A DNA stretch of 64,000 nucleotides, from contig CAYRIO010000007.1 in NCBI GenBank assembly GCA_964424355.1, positions 1-64,000 of the forward strand. The letters run 5' to 3'. The notes below the pieces were generated by a model. That model did not search any database, was not told the origin of the DNA, and saw only the letters and a program-made list of their open reading frames with translations. Below are positions 24,119 through 32,837 of this stretch, one piece after another (the stretch's first letter is position 1; every line of letters begins with the position of its first letter). A program made the translations under genes and the position numbers. The stretch comes from CAZEHS01 sp964424355 (GTDB lineage: Bacteria; Bacillota; Clostridia; Peptostreptococcales; Acidaminobacteraceae).

Positions 24119-26011
24119 TCACACCGCTTCAATCGGCGCATCTTCCTCTATCTCCGCAAACAGTTTAATGCAGTTCTTGCCGCCCCTTTTCGCCTGATAA
24201 ACCGCTGTATCGCTTTTCAGGAACAGGGTGTCCACATCCAAAAGGGTTTCGTTGAAGGCGTAGCCGATACTGACGGAATATTTTATGGATGCGGATTTTG
24301 ACATGCACACATTTTCCCGTATATGGGCCATGAAATCATCAAGTTTCTCCACAAATTCCGTTTCACACGTAATTCTTGAGAACACGCAAAACTCCTCACC
24401 ACCGATACGTGCTGCAATATCCTCTTTCGGGAAGACCTTCATGAATGTTTGAGCAATCTGGCAGATGACTTTATCTCCAACAACGTGTCCATGCATGTCG
24501 TTGATCTGCTTGAAATCATCAACGTCCATCACCGCCATGCCGTACCGTTCGTCCTTTGGTGATGACTCCGCGGTGTTGAATAGATATCTGCGATTGTAAA
24601 GGCCGGTCAGCGGGTCCGTAATCGCAAGAAACTTCAGCTCCGCATTACGGGCTTCCAACGCCACATGGGCCTCCCGGATCTGTGAGGTGCGCAGTGCCAC
24701 GGCCGATTCAAGCTCCTCGTTGCTTCGGCGCAGCACTTCGTTGATCCGCAGATTCTCCGTCGCCAGATGTTCTGCCTGCTTAAAAGCATTGGAATACACG
24801 ATGGAGAGCATGATGGCCTGAGCGAACAGGAAGAACATGAACCCCATCGGCGTAAGGGACGTTGTATGGATCATGCCGATCTCATACAGCAAATCATTCA
24901 ACCCGGACGCACAGAACACGACAATCCCCAGCATCATGACCCCGGAGCCTACTTCCTTCTTCATCCGCGCCCGGGCAATGATGGCAACCATTGCAATCAT
25001 CAGTAAAACGAAAACCCATTCGAACAGCACCAGCATCCTGTCAAATGTAACGAACGTTGTTTCAAGGGTGATCAATGCCGTTGCGACTGAAAACACGGAC
25101 ATGCCGATTACGAGTACCTTTGGGGTATAGTTCTTGTAGATTGCCCGGATGAAGAGCATGATCAGCATGGGCATCAGATAAATGGTGATATATGTGACCC
25201 GCATGAAACCTTCAGCGCCCAGATTCGGCAGCAGCGTCACAATGAATCGATTGCCTACACACAACGTGCGCACGGCATAGTCAAAACAGATCAGCGCAAA
25301 ATAGAGCAACGACATATCCTTACGCCTCAGCCAGTACAGCGAAAGATGGTACAGCCCCATAATCAGCGCGGCCCCGACGATCAGGAGATCAACCGCCAGC
25401 CTGATCAGATAATGGTACCGAACGCTGCTTTCCGTTCCGAAAAGAAAATCCCTGATATAAAATGTATTCTTATACGCAGAAAAATGAAGCATCAGTGTGA
25501 TTTCTCCATCCTGCGCTTCAATCGTCCCCATAATTGGATTTATCTGCCCCAGAGTAGACTCCGGTGTCTTCCCTATTTTACCGACCTCGCCGATGAAGCT
25601 GCCATTTGCATACATCTCATAGGCGGAACCCAGGTAAATGGTTTCTATGGCATAACGCCCTCTCAGGTCCTTGGGGGTACTCAACCGCAGCGCCAACGTT
25701 CCGTAGCCTGTGGCACTGGAAGGATACCCCCTCAGTGCCTCCGGCTTATAGATGCCCGGGACCTGAATGCTCTGGGTTCTGCCTGCCACTTCATCCCATG
25801 GCATGGCGGGGTCCAGCCAACTGCCGTAGACAATTCGCCAGTCCCCCTTAAGCTTATACAGCTGATTCACATGGGTGACTTCCTGAGGGATTGTTAAAAT
25901 CCCCTCTTTCGCCTGAAGCGTCCCTTCAATGACCCCACAGGCGGACAAAGCGGTTCCCACCAGAAGCATGGCTAAAATCGCCAGGATTTTTTTTGTTGTC
26001 TGTCTGGCCAT
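24119..26011 (-). CDS. 7TMR-DISM membrane receptor with GGDEF domain
   Basis: 630 residues. A lipoprotein-like or signal-anchor start (LSACG, Cys25), an extracytoplasmic jelly-roll-like domain (about 40-195), seven membrane helices (about 205-405), a coiled coil (about 410-460) and a C-terminal GGDEF domain (about 465-620). The catalytic loop RIGGEEF is intact. The upstream I-site position reads KEDI, not RxxD, so product inhibition is probably absent. It would make cyclic di-GMP in response to an external carbohydrate-like ligand. It starts 10 bp after the YiiX-like gene's stop, so the pair is an operon. Confidence 0.9.
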   Translation of the reverse strand: MARQTTKKILAILAMLLVGTALSACGVIEGTLQAKEGILTIPQEVTHVNQLYKLKGDWRIVYGSWLDPAMPWDEVAGRTQSIQVPGIYKPEALRGYPSSATGYGTLALRLSTPKDLRGRYAIETIYLGSAYEMYANGSFIGEVGKIGKTPESTLGQINPIMGTIEAQDGEITLMLHFSAYKNTFYIRDFLFGTESSVRYHYLIRLAVDLLIVGAALIMGLYHLSLYWLRRKDMSLLYFALICFDYAVRTLCVGNRFIVTLLPNLGAEGFMRVTYITIYLMPMLIMLFIRAIYKNYTPKVLVIGMSVFSVATALITLETTFVTFDRMLVLFEWVFVLLMIAMVAIIARARMKKEVGSGVMMLGIVVFCASGLNDLLYEIGMIHTTSLTPMGFMFFLFAQAIMLSIVYSNAFKQAEHLATENLRINEVLRRSNEELESAVALRTSQIREAHVALEARNAELKFLAITDPLTGLYNRRYLFNTAESSPKDERYGMAVMDVDDFKQINDMHGHVVGDKVICQIAQTFMKVFPKEDIAARIGGEEFCVFSRITCETEFVEKLDDFMAHIRENVCMSKSASIKYSVSIGYAFNETLLDVDTLFLKSDTAVYQAKRGGKNCIKLFAEIEEDAPIEAV

Positions 26012-26021
26012 TGATAATCCC

Positions 26022-26702
26022 TCAGCTTATGTCCGTCTCAGCAGTCTTATCATCCTTGATATCAATGAACGGCCCGATTTCCAGACGATAGGGTGCGTTC
26101 ATTGGCAGTTTTGTAATCTTTGCAAAATCCTTGGGCATCCAGGCGCTGGGCACTCTTTTTCCAGCCATTGCATTCATATGTATGTACGTATCCGCCGCCA
26201 GCTCACTGCAAAAGTAGTTGCCTTTGTCGATATGCATGTTCAGAAGCTTTCCCGCCGCGTAATCGATGTATTCCCGTGCGTCCGGTTCCGGAAAATCACA
26301 TTTTTGAGCCTCACCCATGAACGACCGCAGTGCTTTCAGCTGCTCCTCCGAAAAAACCGGTGCAACCGAACTCTTCAGGCTCACAAGCCGGAAATAGTTG
26401 TCGTATTCTTCGGACACATCCGTTTTAAGCCGCTGTTCCAGGTCAACCAGCATCGGACCGGTCTTTGGCTTTTTCAAAATCAGATCCGGCAGATTCAAAA
26501 GCGTATTGGACTCCCAAAACATCGGTTCACTGTAATCAAGACCAATGTCATTGGGCTGGATCACCATGCCGACATGGGACCAAAAGGAGCCTTCCAGCAG
26601 CTCCGAAATGTGGCTGCTCTTTCGCATACCGTGACACAGTATCAAATCCCCTGTTTTCAGAACAGATTTCAGCCCATCATAGGAAACACGCACCAATTCC
26701 AT
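26022..26702 (-). CDS. YiiX/YaeF-like permuted papain-fold hydrolase
   Basis: 226 residues. The order of motifs is the circularly permuted NlpC/P60 type: the catalytic His first (GDLILCHGMRKSS then WSHVGMV with His43), then the Cys (GNYFCSELAADTY with Cys165). No signal peptide. Such enzymes act on amide or thioester bonds; some are linked to lipids. It is the first gene of a two-gene unit with the 7TMR-GGDEF receptor. A TATAAT on the minus strand near 26749-26754 could be its -10 element. Confidence 0.8.
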   Translation of the reverse strand: MELVRVSYDGLKSVLKTGDLILCHGMRKSSHISELLEGSFWSHVGMVIQPNDIGLDYSEPMFWESNTLLNLPDLILKKPKTGPMLVDLEQRLKTDVSEEYDNYFRLVSLKSSVAPVFSEEQLKALRSFMGEAQKCDFPEPDAREYIDYAAGKLLNMHIDKGNYFCSELAADTYIHMNAMAGKRVPSAWMPKDFAKITKLPMNAPYRLEIGPFIDIKDDKTAETDIS

Positions 26703-26824
26703 TTGCCCCTCCGGTCATTCGTTTTAAAAAAGGTCCTGCCTGCCAATTAAACATATTATACCATGAAAAATGAAGAGCCTAGGAAACCGGATTCCAAGAG
26801 TGGTTATTTTTTAAAGAAGATGGA

Positions 26825-27874
26825 TCACGCTTTTATGGCCCACCGCATTTTGGTTGAACGGGCTCGGGGATTGGTATTACATTCTTCCAACGATGGGCGA
26901 ATGGGCTCCGGCGCGATTTCACGATAGACACCGTCACGGAACAGCCGCTGAAAGGATTTCTTAACGAGGCGGTCCTCTCCTGAATGGAACGACAGGATGG
27001 CAACGCGCCCCCCCTCGGCCAGGACGCCCGGAAGGTTTTCCAGGAATTTATGCAGCACGTCGAATTCGCTGTTGACCTCGATCCGAAGCGCTTGAAAACA
27101 ACGCTGGCAGGATTTTTTAACCGCCTCGTCCCGGTCTTTTTCCGGAATGAATTTCAGAGCGCCCCTGATGATTTCCCGGAGGTGTGTTGTGGTGGCGATA
27201 TCCTTTCCCCGGTTGATTTCGGATAGGATGGCCTTGGAAATCACTGCCGCATGGGGCTCATCGGAGTTTTCAAACAGCATGCTTTCCAATTCATCCTGGG
27301 TGATGGTCTTTAGAAGCTCTGCCGCAGATTTGCCCTTTTTCGGATTGAGCCGGAGATCCAGGGGACCTTCCCGTTTGAAGGAGAACCCTCTTTCAGGATT
27401 GTCGATCTGCATCGAGGAGACACCGAGATCGGCCAATACAAAATCCAGAGGCCCGGACTCCGCAGCGATCTGATTGATCTGAGAAAAGTTCATTTGGCGG
27501 ATCGTAAGGATTTCGGACCCATAGCCAAGACCCGCCAGGCGCTCGCGGGTACGGGGCAATTCAAAGGGATCGACATCGATGGCATAGAGATGCCCCTTGG
27601 AACCCAGACATTTGAGCATCTCCAACGTGTGTCCCCCATAACCCAGGGTGGCGTCGAGTCCCGTTTGTCCCGGGGTGATCTGCAAGAAATCCAATATTTC
27701 CTTCACGCAGATTGAAAGATGCATCCCGGCGGGGGTGTTTCCCTTTTGAATCACCTTATCAATGGCAGCCGCATATTTTTCCGGTTGCAGTTCTTTATAT
27801 TTGTCTTTGAAGGTTTTAGGATGCGTCCCTTTATAGCGGACACGGCGCTGATGTTTTTTCTCTTGGTTATCCAT
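26825..27874 (-). CDS. RsmH-family 16S rRNA m4C1402 methyltransferase, variant with N-terminal extension
   Basis: 349 residues versus about 310 for standard RsmH. The first ~48 residues are a Lys/Arg-rich extension (RRVRYKGTHPKTFKDKYKELQ). The methyltransferase core follows: SAM motif DATLGYGGHT, the insertion domain (about 170-270), and the late motifs ILSFHSGEDRLVKK and NPRARSTKMRW. RsmH normally methylates N4 of C1402 in the decoding centre and sits in the division cluster with ftsL; here it stands alone, so it may be a second copy. The gene lacks its own Shine-Dalgarno site and is overlapped by a short upstream ORF. Confidence 0.88.
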   Translation of the reverse strand: MDNQEKKHQRRVRYKGTHPKTFKDKYKELQPEKYAAAIDKVIQKGNTPAGMHLSICVKEILDFLQITPGQTGLDATLGYGGHTLEMLKCLGSKGHLYAIDVDPFELPRTRERLAGLGYGSEILTIRQMNFSQINQIAAESGPLDFVLADLGVSSMQIDNPERGFSFKREGPLDLRLNPKKGKSAAELLKTITQDELESMLFENSDEPHAAVISKAILSEINRGKDIATTTHLREIIRGALKFIPEKDRDEAVKKSCQRCFQALRIEVNSEFDVLHKFLENLPGVLAEGGRVAILSFHSGEDRLVKKSFQRLFRDGVYREIAPEPIRPSLEECNTNPRARSTKMRWAIKA

Positions 27875-27914
27875 TGCACATCGAAAGAAATTGAACGCTG
27901 TTCCATTCGAACAT
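27867..27914 (-). CDS. 15-codon upstream ORF overlapping the rsmH start
   Basis: ATG at 27914 preceded by GGTGGGAGAAGGA, encodes MFEWNSVQFLSMCNG and stops at TAA 27869-27867. It overlaps the first 8 nt of the rsmH frame (ATGGATAA). As rsmH has no good ribosome-binding site, its translation probably depends on ribosomes finishing this short frame (termination-reinitiation). No peptide function is implied. Confidence 0.55.
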   Translation of the reverse strand: MFEWNSVQFLSMCNG

Positions 27915-28008
27915 TCCTTCTCCCACCTTTACGGATATATTTTATAATGCTGTCGCAACCGTATGATATCAAATGCCAATCTTAAAAGCAAACGCCCCTT
28001 GGCCTGCC

Positions 28009-28878
28009 CTACAGTTCATCGACCTGAGCCTTCGCCAGGTCGATGAACCTCTTAGCTGCCGGAGACATGGATGAAAGCAGGGGTAATGCAATGCCGATTT
28101 CAACTTTTTGAGGGGGATCCAGGGGTAGGATGGCTACGGCGCCGTTCAGGTCTTTTACATTCAGGGAATTATTCAAGCTCACCCCCAGCCCCGCCTCCAC
28201 CATATAATAGGTCGCGAAGCTGTCCGAGGTTGCAAATCGGGTATTCGGGTGAATGCTGTTTTTTTCAAAAATCCTAGCGTTGTCCGTATCCTGTCCGGGA
28301 TATGTGGCGATGAAGGGCTCTGTCCCATAGGCCGCAAGGGGGAAGACGGCCGCTGATGCCAGGGGATGCCTTGCCGGAACCAGGGCCATCATGGGATCTT
28401 CCCGCAGGGGCAGCCACGTGAAATTACCCTCCCGTCGGCTGATGATGCACAGATCTACCCGGCATTCCTCCATGGCGCGGCTGAGTTCACTGCTGTTCCC
28501 CTCCACGATGTCCACTTCGATATTCGGATAGGTTTCACGGAAGGAAGCGATCAAATGGGATAACCAGCGATAATAAACGCTGTAGGAGGTGCCTACGGAA
28601 ACCGTCCCTGTTTCCAGGCCGCAGATTTCTGCTGAAAGCTGATGATACTGTTTTCCCCAGCGGGCAAGCTCCCGGAAGATCGGCAGCATTTTTTTGCAGT
28701 TCGGCGTGGGCACAACCCCGGAGCGACTCCGGGTCAGCAGTGGAAAGCCAGTCTCGGTTTCCAGTGCCGCCATCATCCGGCTGATGCCGGAGGGGGTATA
28801 GCCCAGTTTCTCGGCGGCGGCCGTAAGACTTCCGGCTTCGATGGTGCTCAGCAATACGCTGCACTTCTCGGTATCCAT
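28009..28878 (-). CDS. LysR-family transcriptional regulator
   Basis: 289 residues. N-terminal LysR helix-turn-helix (about 3-62: FSxxx, TAAAEKLGYTPSGISRMMAALE) and a periplasmic-binding-like effector domain (about 85-285). GGAGG lies 5 nt before the ATG at 28878; the longer frame is discarded. It is divergent from the EamA exporter, whose start is 117 bp away, the usual setting for LysR control of the neighbour. Confidence 0.92.
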   Translation of the reverse strand: MDTEKCSVLLSTIEAGSLTAAAEKLGYTPSGISRMMAALETETGFPLLTRSRSGVVPTPNCKKMLPIFRELARWGKQYHQLSAEICGLETGTVSVGTSYSVYYRWLSHLIASFRETYPNIEVDIVEGNSSELSRAMEECRVDLCIISRREGNFTWLPLREDPMMALVPARHPLASAAVFPLAAYGTEPFIATYPGQDTDNARIFEKNSIHPNTRFATSDSFATYYMVEAGLGVSLNNSLNVKDLNGAVAILPLDPPQKVEIGIALPLLSSMSPAAKRFIDLAKAQVDEL

Positions 28879-28995
28879 CGTGTCCTCCTTCTTTGACATA
28901 ACATCAATGATAATGTGATTAATTGTCGATTTATTCAAAGATATAACCGGGATATACTGTTGTCAAGAAAACAACGAAAAGGAAGGGGATTCATC

Positions 28996-29892
28996 ATGAC
29001 CCGAAGAAAAGCTGAAATGCTACTTGCAGCCGTTATAATCGCCCGCAGCACCTCGTATTTGCTCACGAAAATCGGCCTGGAGGACATGGGGCCCTTCACG
29101 CTTCTAGCCGTCCGGTTTCTTTTGGCCTTTGCTTTGCTGCTGATGGTCTTTTGGAAAAAAATGCGTCACGTCGATAAGAAAACGCTCCTCAACGGCATGC
29201 TTTTAGGGGCGGCATTCTTCGCGGTGATGACCGCAGAGCTGTTCGGTCTCAAGACCACCAGTTCGTCCATGACCTCTTTCCTTGAAAATACGGCCGTAGT
29301 GTTCGTTCCTCTGTTTGAAGCGGTATTGCGGAGACGATTCCCCACAGTTTCGGTGGCAATCAGTTCAGCGGTTACATTTGCCGGTGTTGGGCTCCTGACC
29401 CTCCGCGGCGGCGCCGTTTCCCTGACAACCGGTGAGCTGCTGTGTCTACTGGCGGCCCTGCTCTATGCCGTCGCCATCATCCTCACAGACAGGCTTGCCG
29501 TGAAAAGTGATCCCTTTACCCTTGGCATCCTGCAGGTGGGATTCCTAGGGGCATTCAGCCTGCTGGCGGCATTCATCTTTGAAACACCGCAATTACCCGC
29601 CAGCAGCCAGGAATGGGGGATCATCTTTGCTCTGGCAGTTGTATGCACCGGTTTTGGCTTTACGCTGCAGCCTGTGGCACAGAGGTATACCACCTCCGAA
29701 CGGGCCGGAATATTCTGCGCCCTAAATCCCGCGGTTGCCGCGGTGCTGGGATGGACCTTCCTCCATGAACATTTAGGTTTTCAAGGGATCATCGGCGCCA
29801 TGCTGGTGCTTTCAGGGATCGCCGCCTCCTACCTCATCAGAACGCCGGAATATGCCCCCACAGAAAAAGCACGCCGTGCAGAATGTGAGTAA
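28996..29892 (+). CDS. EamA/DMT-family transporter
   Basis: 298 residues with ten predicted membrane helices in two EamA repeats (about 5-135 and 145-288). The second repeat shows the usual FxLQPxAQRYTTSERAGIFCALNPAVAAVLGW pattern, summarised by its LQP/TTSERA/LNP core. The family exports amino acids or drugs. AAAGGAAGGGG lies upstream of the ATG at 28996. The start of helix 1 (IIARSTSYLLTKIGL) departs from the common W-G-S-S-F motif. Substrate unknown; probable regulator is the divergent LysR gene. Confidence 0.9.
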   Translation: MTRRKAEMLLAAVIIARSTSYLLTKIGLEDMGPFTLLAVRFLLAFALLLMVFWKKMRHVDKKTLLNGMLLGAAFFAVMTAELFGLKTTSSSMTSFLENTAVVFVPLFEAVLRRRFPTVSVAISSAVTFAGVGLLTLRGGAVSLTTGELLCLLAALLYAVAIILTDRLAVKSDPFTLGILQVGFLGAFSLLAAFIFETPQLPASSQEWGIIFALAVVCTGFGFTLQPVAQRYTTSERAGIFCALNPAVAAVLGWTFLHEHLGFQGIIGAMLVLSGIAASYLIRTPEYAPTEKARRAECE

Positions 29893-30018
29893 TCCGGATA
29901 CTGGAATTCAATTGACTTCTAGGCGATTCCATGCGAATCTAAAATGGAAAAAGCTCACTAAATAGCGGAGCGGTAGATGCCATTCATCATGGACTTTTGA
30001 GAAGAGGAGATCGCACAC

Positions 30019-30543
30019 ATGGAAGATCAGAGATACCCTATCGGCAAATTCAATGCATCTGAAGAGGTTCAGACCGCTCAAATTCCTGGCTTGATTGCAA
30101 ATCTGGAACTTCTCCCGAGTCTATTGGCCAATTCGGTTCAGGATTTGAGCGAAGAAATTCTGGACACCAGCCTTCGGCCCGGCGGCTGGACAATCCGGCA
30201 AGTGGTGCATCACCTCGCCGATACCAATATGAATGCGTATATCCGTTTCAAGCTTGCCCTCACTGAGGACTGCCCGACAATCACGCCTTTTAACCAGGAA
30301 CTGTGGGCTGAATTTGACGATGCGGCCCATATGCCGGTGGATGTTTCCCTCAAGCTGCTTGAAGCGCTGCACAAGCGGTGGGTTCATCTGATCCGCTCCC
30401 TGGATGATGCCCAGCTTGAATCTGTTTTCAAACACCCGGTCAATGGCGAGGTGAGTCTTAAGAAAGCCCTGCACCTTTTTTCCTGGCACGGCGCTCATCA
30501 CCTCTCACATATAGCGGAATACCGGCAGCGCATCGGACTCTAA
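30019..30543 (+). CDS. YfiT-like DinB-superfamily protein
   Basis: 174 residues. Four-helix DinB fold with the YfiT pattern: RPGGWTIRQVVHHLADTNMNAYIRFKLAL (key residues WTIRQVVHHLAD, about 55-68) and the C-terminal FSWHGAHHLSHI. The three metal-binding His are in VVHHLAD, and HGAHHLSH. YfiT of B. subtilis is described as a metal-dependent hydrolase or thiol transferase; function here is unproved. RBS GAGGAGATCG precedes the ATG. A TTGACT at 29911 may be part of its promoter. Confidence 0.88.
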   Translation: MEDQRYPIGKFNASEEVQTAQIPGLIANLELLPSLLANSVQDLSEEILDTSLRPGGWTIRQVVHHLADTNMNAYIRFKLALTEDCPTITPFNQELWAEFDDAAHMPVDVSLKLLEALHKRWVHLIRSLDDAQLESVFKHPVNGEVSLKKALHLFSWHGAHHLSHIAEYRQRIGL

Positions 30544-30602
30544 AAATGGTCTGAGAGTAATGCCCTGGCTGGCCAATTCAACCTGGAATGTCTCATCCCC
30601 AC

Positions 30603-30643
30603 AAAAAAGGCTCAGGTGTCATTAATGACACCTGAGCCTTTTT
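30603..30643. terminator. intrinsic terminator between convergent genes
   Basis: A long fully palindromic stem (AAAAAGGCTCAGGTGTCAT with its complement, centred on 30623) flanked by A and T runs. Confidence 0.85.
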
Positions 30644-30661
30644 AACGTGGTTACGCCGCTC

Positions 30662-32116
30662 TTATACGGCTTTCTGGTTATTTTCCGTGTGGGATGATTG
30701 GGTAATGACCATCCCTCCCGCTCCCCACGCCTTGGTATTCCGTCTTACATATACCGCCATAAAGAATCCAACGAGGGCGAATGCCGCCGCAAGCAGGCTC
30801 GCTACGGTGAACCCGGTGCTGGCTGTTGCTGATAGGGAGTATACACCGGAGAAAAGTGAACAGCCGATGCATCCGGCAATCTGGAAGCCGGTGCTCATCA
30901 CTGTCACCCCATGGGGACTAATCTCCGGCGTAAGGTGTGACAGTGCGAAGCTCTGCACCGGTCCGATGATGAGTGCTGAGCCACAGATGACGGGAATATA
31001 GAGGACTGCAAGGAGCACAAGGGATCCAGTGTCTTTGGCGAATGCCAATGCGAAAGCGCAGATGCAGATGAGCGCGAATCCAACCGGCAGCAGATTGTTG
31101 GCGCCGTGTCTGTCATAGATTCTTCCGGCTATCGGCGAAACCACGCAGGAGAGCAGTATTGCGGGAAAGAGTGTCAGGGAAGCACCGAGAGCCGATGCCC
31201 CAAGTGTGCCCTGCAGGAACAGCGGCATGACGATGTTCATGGCAAATATGACGACGAGGGTAATCATGTTGAGGATTACACTGATTGCAAAAGGCTTGAC
31301 CGAAAGCGGTTCGAGGTCGATGAGCGGCTCGGAAAGGATTTTCTGCCGTTTAACGAATGTCAGAAGGAAGCTGATACCGATAACTGCTGCAATCAGAGCA
31401 ACCAGAATACTGCCGGAGAAAATAGTCGATACACCGTAGAGAATGCCAATAAGAGCAAGACTCACCAGAACCGAGGATACCGAATCAAGTTTTGGATGCG
31501 TCAGTTCAGCTATATCGTCGAGCAGTGTAGCTCCACAGATGAAGCAGAGGGTGGATAGGCCTGCGAACACCCAGAGCAGCATATGCCAGTTAAAGAACGA
31601 AAGCAGCATCCCGGCCACGATAACGCTTAACGAAGGTCCAAGTGTGGTCATTGCACCCATGATGCCCATATAGATGCCTATTTTGTGTTTCGGTGCAACT
31701 TCCAAGGTAATGTTCATCCCAATCGGAATGAGCATGCCCGTGCCAAGCGCCTGAACGATCCGTCCAGCGAGCAGTACAGGAAAGCTGAAAGCTAGGGCAC
31801 CTATGCAGCTCCCAGCTATGAGCAGACCCACTGCAATCAGATACAGGCGCCTTGTTGGCACGCTTCGATACAGGAACGCGGAAACAGGAACCATGATTGC
31901 CGCTCCCAGCATGTAGGCAGTTGCAAGCCATTGAACCGTGGAGATTCCCACTCCCAGGTTATCCATGATGGGCGAAAATGCAACATTGAGGAAGGTTTCA
32001 TTGAATGTTGCCAAGAATGCCGCAAAAGCTGCGACGAACACCATCTTTTGCGGTTGGTGCCCAGATGCAGAGACCTGAATGATCCCTCTTTCTGCATGAT
32101 GATTTGCTTGTGTCAT
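30662..32116 (-). CDS. DHA2-family multidrug MFS exporter
   Basis: 484 residues, about 14 membrane helices, DHA2 (EmrB/QacA-like) drug:H+ antiporter. Motif C region LLAGRIVQALGTGMLIPIGM and motif A-like RIYDRHGANN are visible. Start at 32116 (MTQANHH) is chosen because AAAGGAG lies 7 nt upstream; the longer frame runs into the leader hairpin. A 200-nt leader with a short peptide frame and competing hairpins precedes it, indicating expression control by attenuation. Substrate unknown. Confidence 0.9.
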   Translation of the reverse strand: MTQANHHAERGIIQVSASGHQPQKMVFVAAFAAFLATFNETFLNVAFSPIMDNLGVGISTVQWLATAYMLGAAIMVPVSAFLYRSVPTRRLYLIAVGLLIAGSCIGALAFSFPVLLAGRIVQALGTGMLIPIGMNITLEVAPKHKIGIYMGIMGAMTTLGPSLSVIVAGMLLSFFNWHMLLWVFAGLSTLCFICGATLLDDIAELTHPKLDSVSSVLVSLALIGILYGVSTIFSGSILVALIAAVIGISFLLTFVKRQKILSEPLIDLEPLSVKPFAISVILNMITLVVIFAMNIVMPLFLQGTLGASALGASLTLFPAILLSCVVSPIAGRIYDRHGANNLLPVGFALICICAFALAFAKDTGSLVLLAVLYIPVICGSALIIGPVQSFALSHLTPEISPHGVTVMSTGFQIAGCIGCSLFSGVYSLSATASTGFTVASLLAAAFALVGFFMAVYVRRNTKAWGAGGMVITQSSHTENNQKAV

Positions 32117-32141
32117 AAATTTCTCCTTTTTCGTTTGAAGC

Positions 32142-32207
32142 AAAAAAAAACGACACACCTTGGCATGCCCATAATCAAAATACGGGTCTAGCCTAACGTG
32201 TGCCGTT
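32142..32207 (-). promoter_or_regulatory. leader terminator hairpin (arms C and D) of the DHA2 exporter
   Basis: On the minus strand AACGGCACAC (arm C, 32198-32207) pairs with GTGTGTCGTT (arm D, 32149-32158) with one G-U pair. The stem continues inward through GTTAGGC/GCCAAG with a bulge, and is followed by a run of nine T. This is a complete intrinsic terminator lying 26 nt before the coding region, inside the transcript leader. Confidence 0.75.
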
Positions 32208-32305
32208 CTATCGACAAATAATAAATTGCGTTTTTACAATCAAAAAACACACGTCTGGATATGTACCGTAATCAGATTTACGAGCAATGCTCTACGTGTG
32301 TCGTT
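32191..32305 (-). promoter_or_regulatory. alternative pairing arms A, B and C in the exporter leader
   Basis: Arm A (32294-32305, minus AACGACACACGT) pairs with arm B (32247-32254, ACGTGTGT) by 8 bp, followed by a T run. Arm B also pairs with arm C (GCACACGT at 32195-32202), which would free arm D and break the terminator. Arm A lies inside the leader peptide frame. This is the classical geometry of ribosome-mediated attenuation. Confidence 0.65.
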
Positions 32306-32310
32306 TTCAT
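32278..32310 (-). CDS. putative leader peptide of the DHA2 exporter
   Basis: ATG at 32310 encodes the ten-residue MKTTHVEHCS and stops at TAA 32280-32278. Codons 2-6 cover hairpin arm A. Initiation signal is weak (no GGAGG upstream; the region is AT-rich), which is the main doubt. Confidence 0.5.
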   Translation of the reverse strand: MKTTHVEHCS

Positions 32311-32336
32311 TTTGCTATTCAATTACTATTCATTTT

Positions 32337-32342
32337 ATTATA
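32337..32342 (-). promoter_or_regulatory. -10 element for the exporter leader
   Basis: Minus-strand TATAAT within CTAGATATAATAAAATG. Transcription would start near 32330, about 20 nt before the leader peptide. A convincing -35 was not found. Confidence 0.5.
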
Positions 32343-32492
32343 TCTAGTTACGAAAGTCCACCACTTTGTTTATCATCGTTTATGATTCCCTGCTCCAATA
32401 AGCTTCTGCCTTTTCTTGATTCAACAGACGACACAGGGGGTATCTCTGAAAAAGAACCATGGATCCATATGTCAGGACAAAGGGGAATGCCA

Positions 32493-32774
32493 ATGACACA
32501 ATACACACACTGCGTTTTGTGCAACACTGAAGCAAACGAACCCTTCAACAATTTCAGAAAAGACTACCACACGATTGACTGCCCAAACTGCGGCAGGTAC
32601 ATCATCACTTTTGAAGCACTCCTTGATTTGCCTTCCGATCTGAACGCTGAACAAAAACGGATACTCAGCGCGTATACGCGACAAATTTCTGACCAGGACG
32701 GTGACGCTATCGTAACCCTATCGGACGATGGCCCCGACAGCTATCACACGCTCCTGGACCGACTGATGACTTGA
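32493..32774 (+). CDS. small zinc-ribbon-like protein
   Basis: 93 residues. Two CxxC pairs (CVLC at residues 7-10 and CPNCG near residue 31) form a likely zinc ribbon in the first 40 residues; the rest is helical and acidic. No family named. AAAGGGG lies 7 nt before the ATG at 32493, so the longer frame from 32226 is rejected. Single gene ended by a strong terminator, convergent with the pentapeptide gene and divergent from the efflux leader. Confidence 0.65.
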   Translation: MTQYTHCVLCNTEANEPFNNFRKDYHTIDCPNCGRYIITFEALLDLPSDLNAEQKRILSAYTRQISDQDGDAIVTLSDDGPDSYHTLLDRLMT

Positions 32775-32781
32775 ATAAAAG

Positions 32782-32821
32782 AAAAAATCGAGGCACCCCC
32801 TAGGGTGCTTCGATTTTTTTT
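32782..32821. terminator. intrinsic terminator
   Basis: AAAAATCGAGGCACCC pairs with GGGTGCTTCGATTTTT across a short loop (32783-32818), with runs on both sides; it serves both converging genes. Confidence 0.85.
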
Positions 32822-32837
32822 GCGCCGTTTCCCGTAT

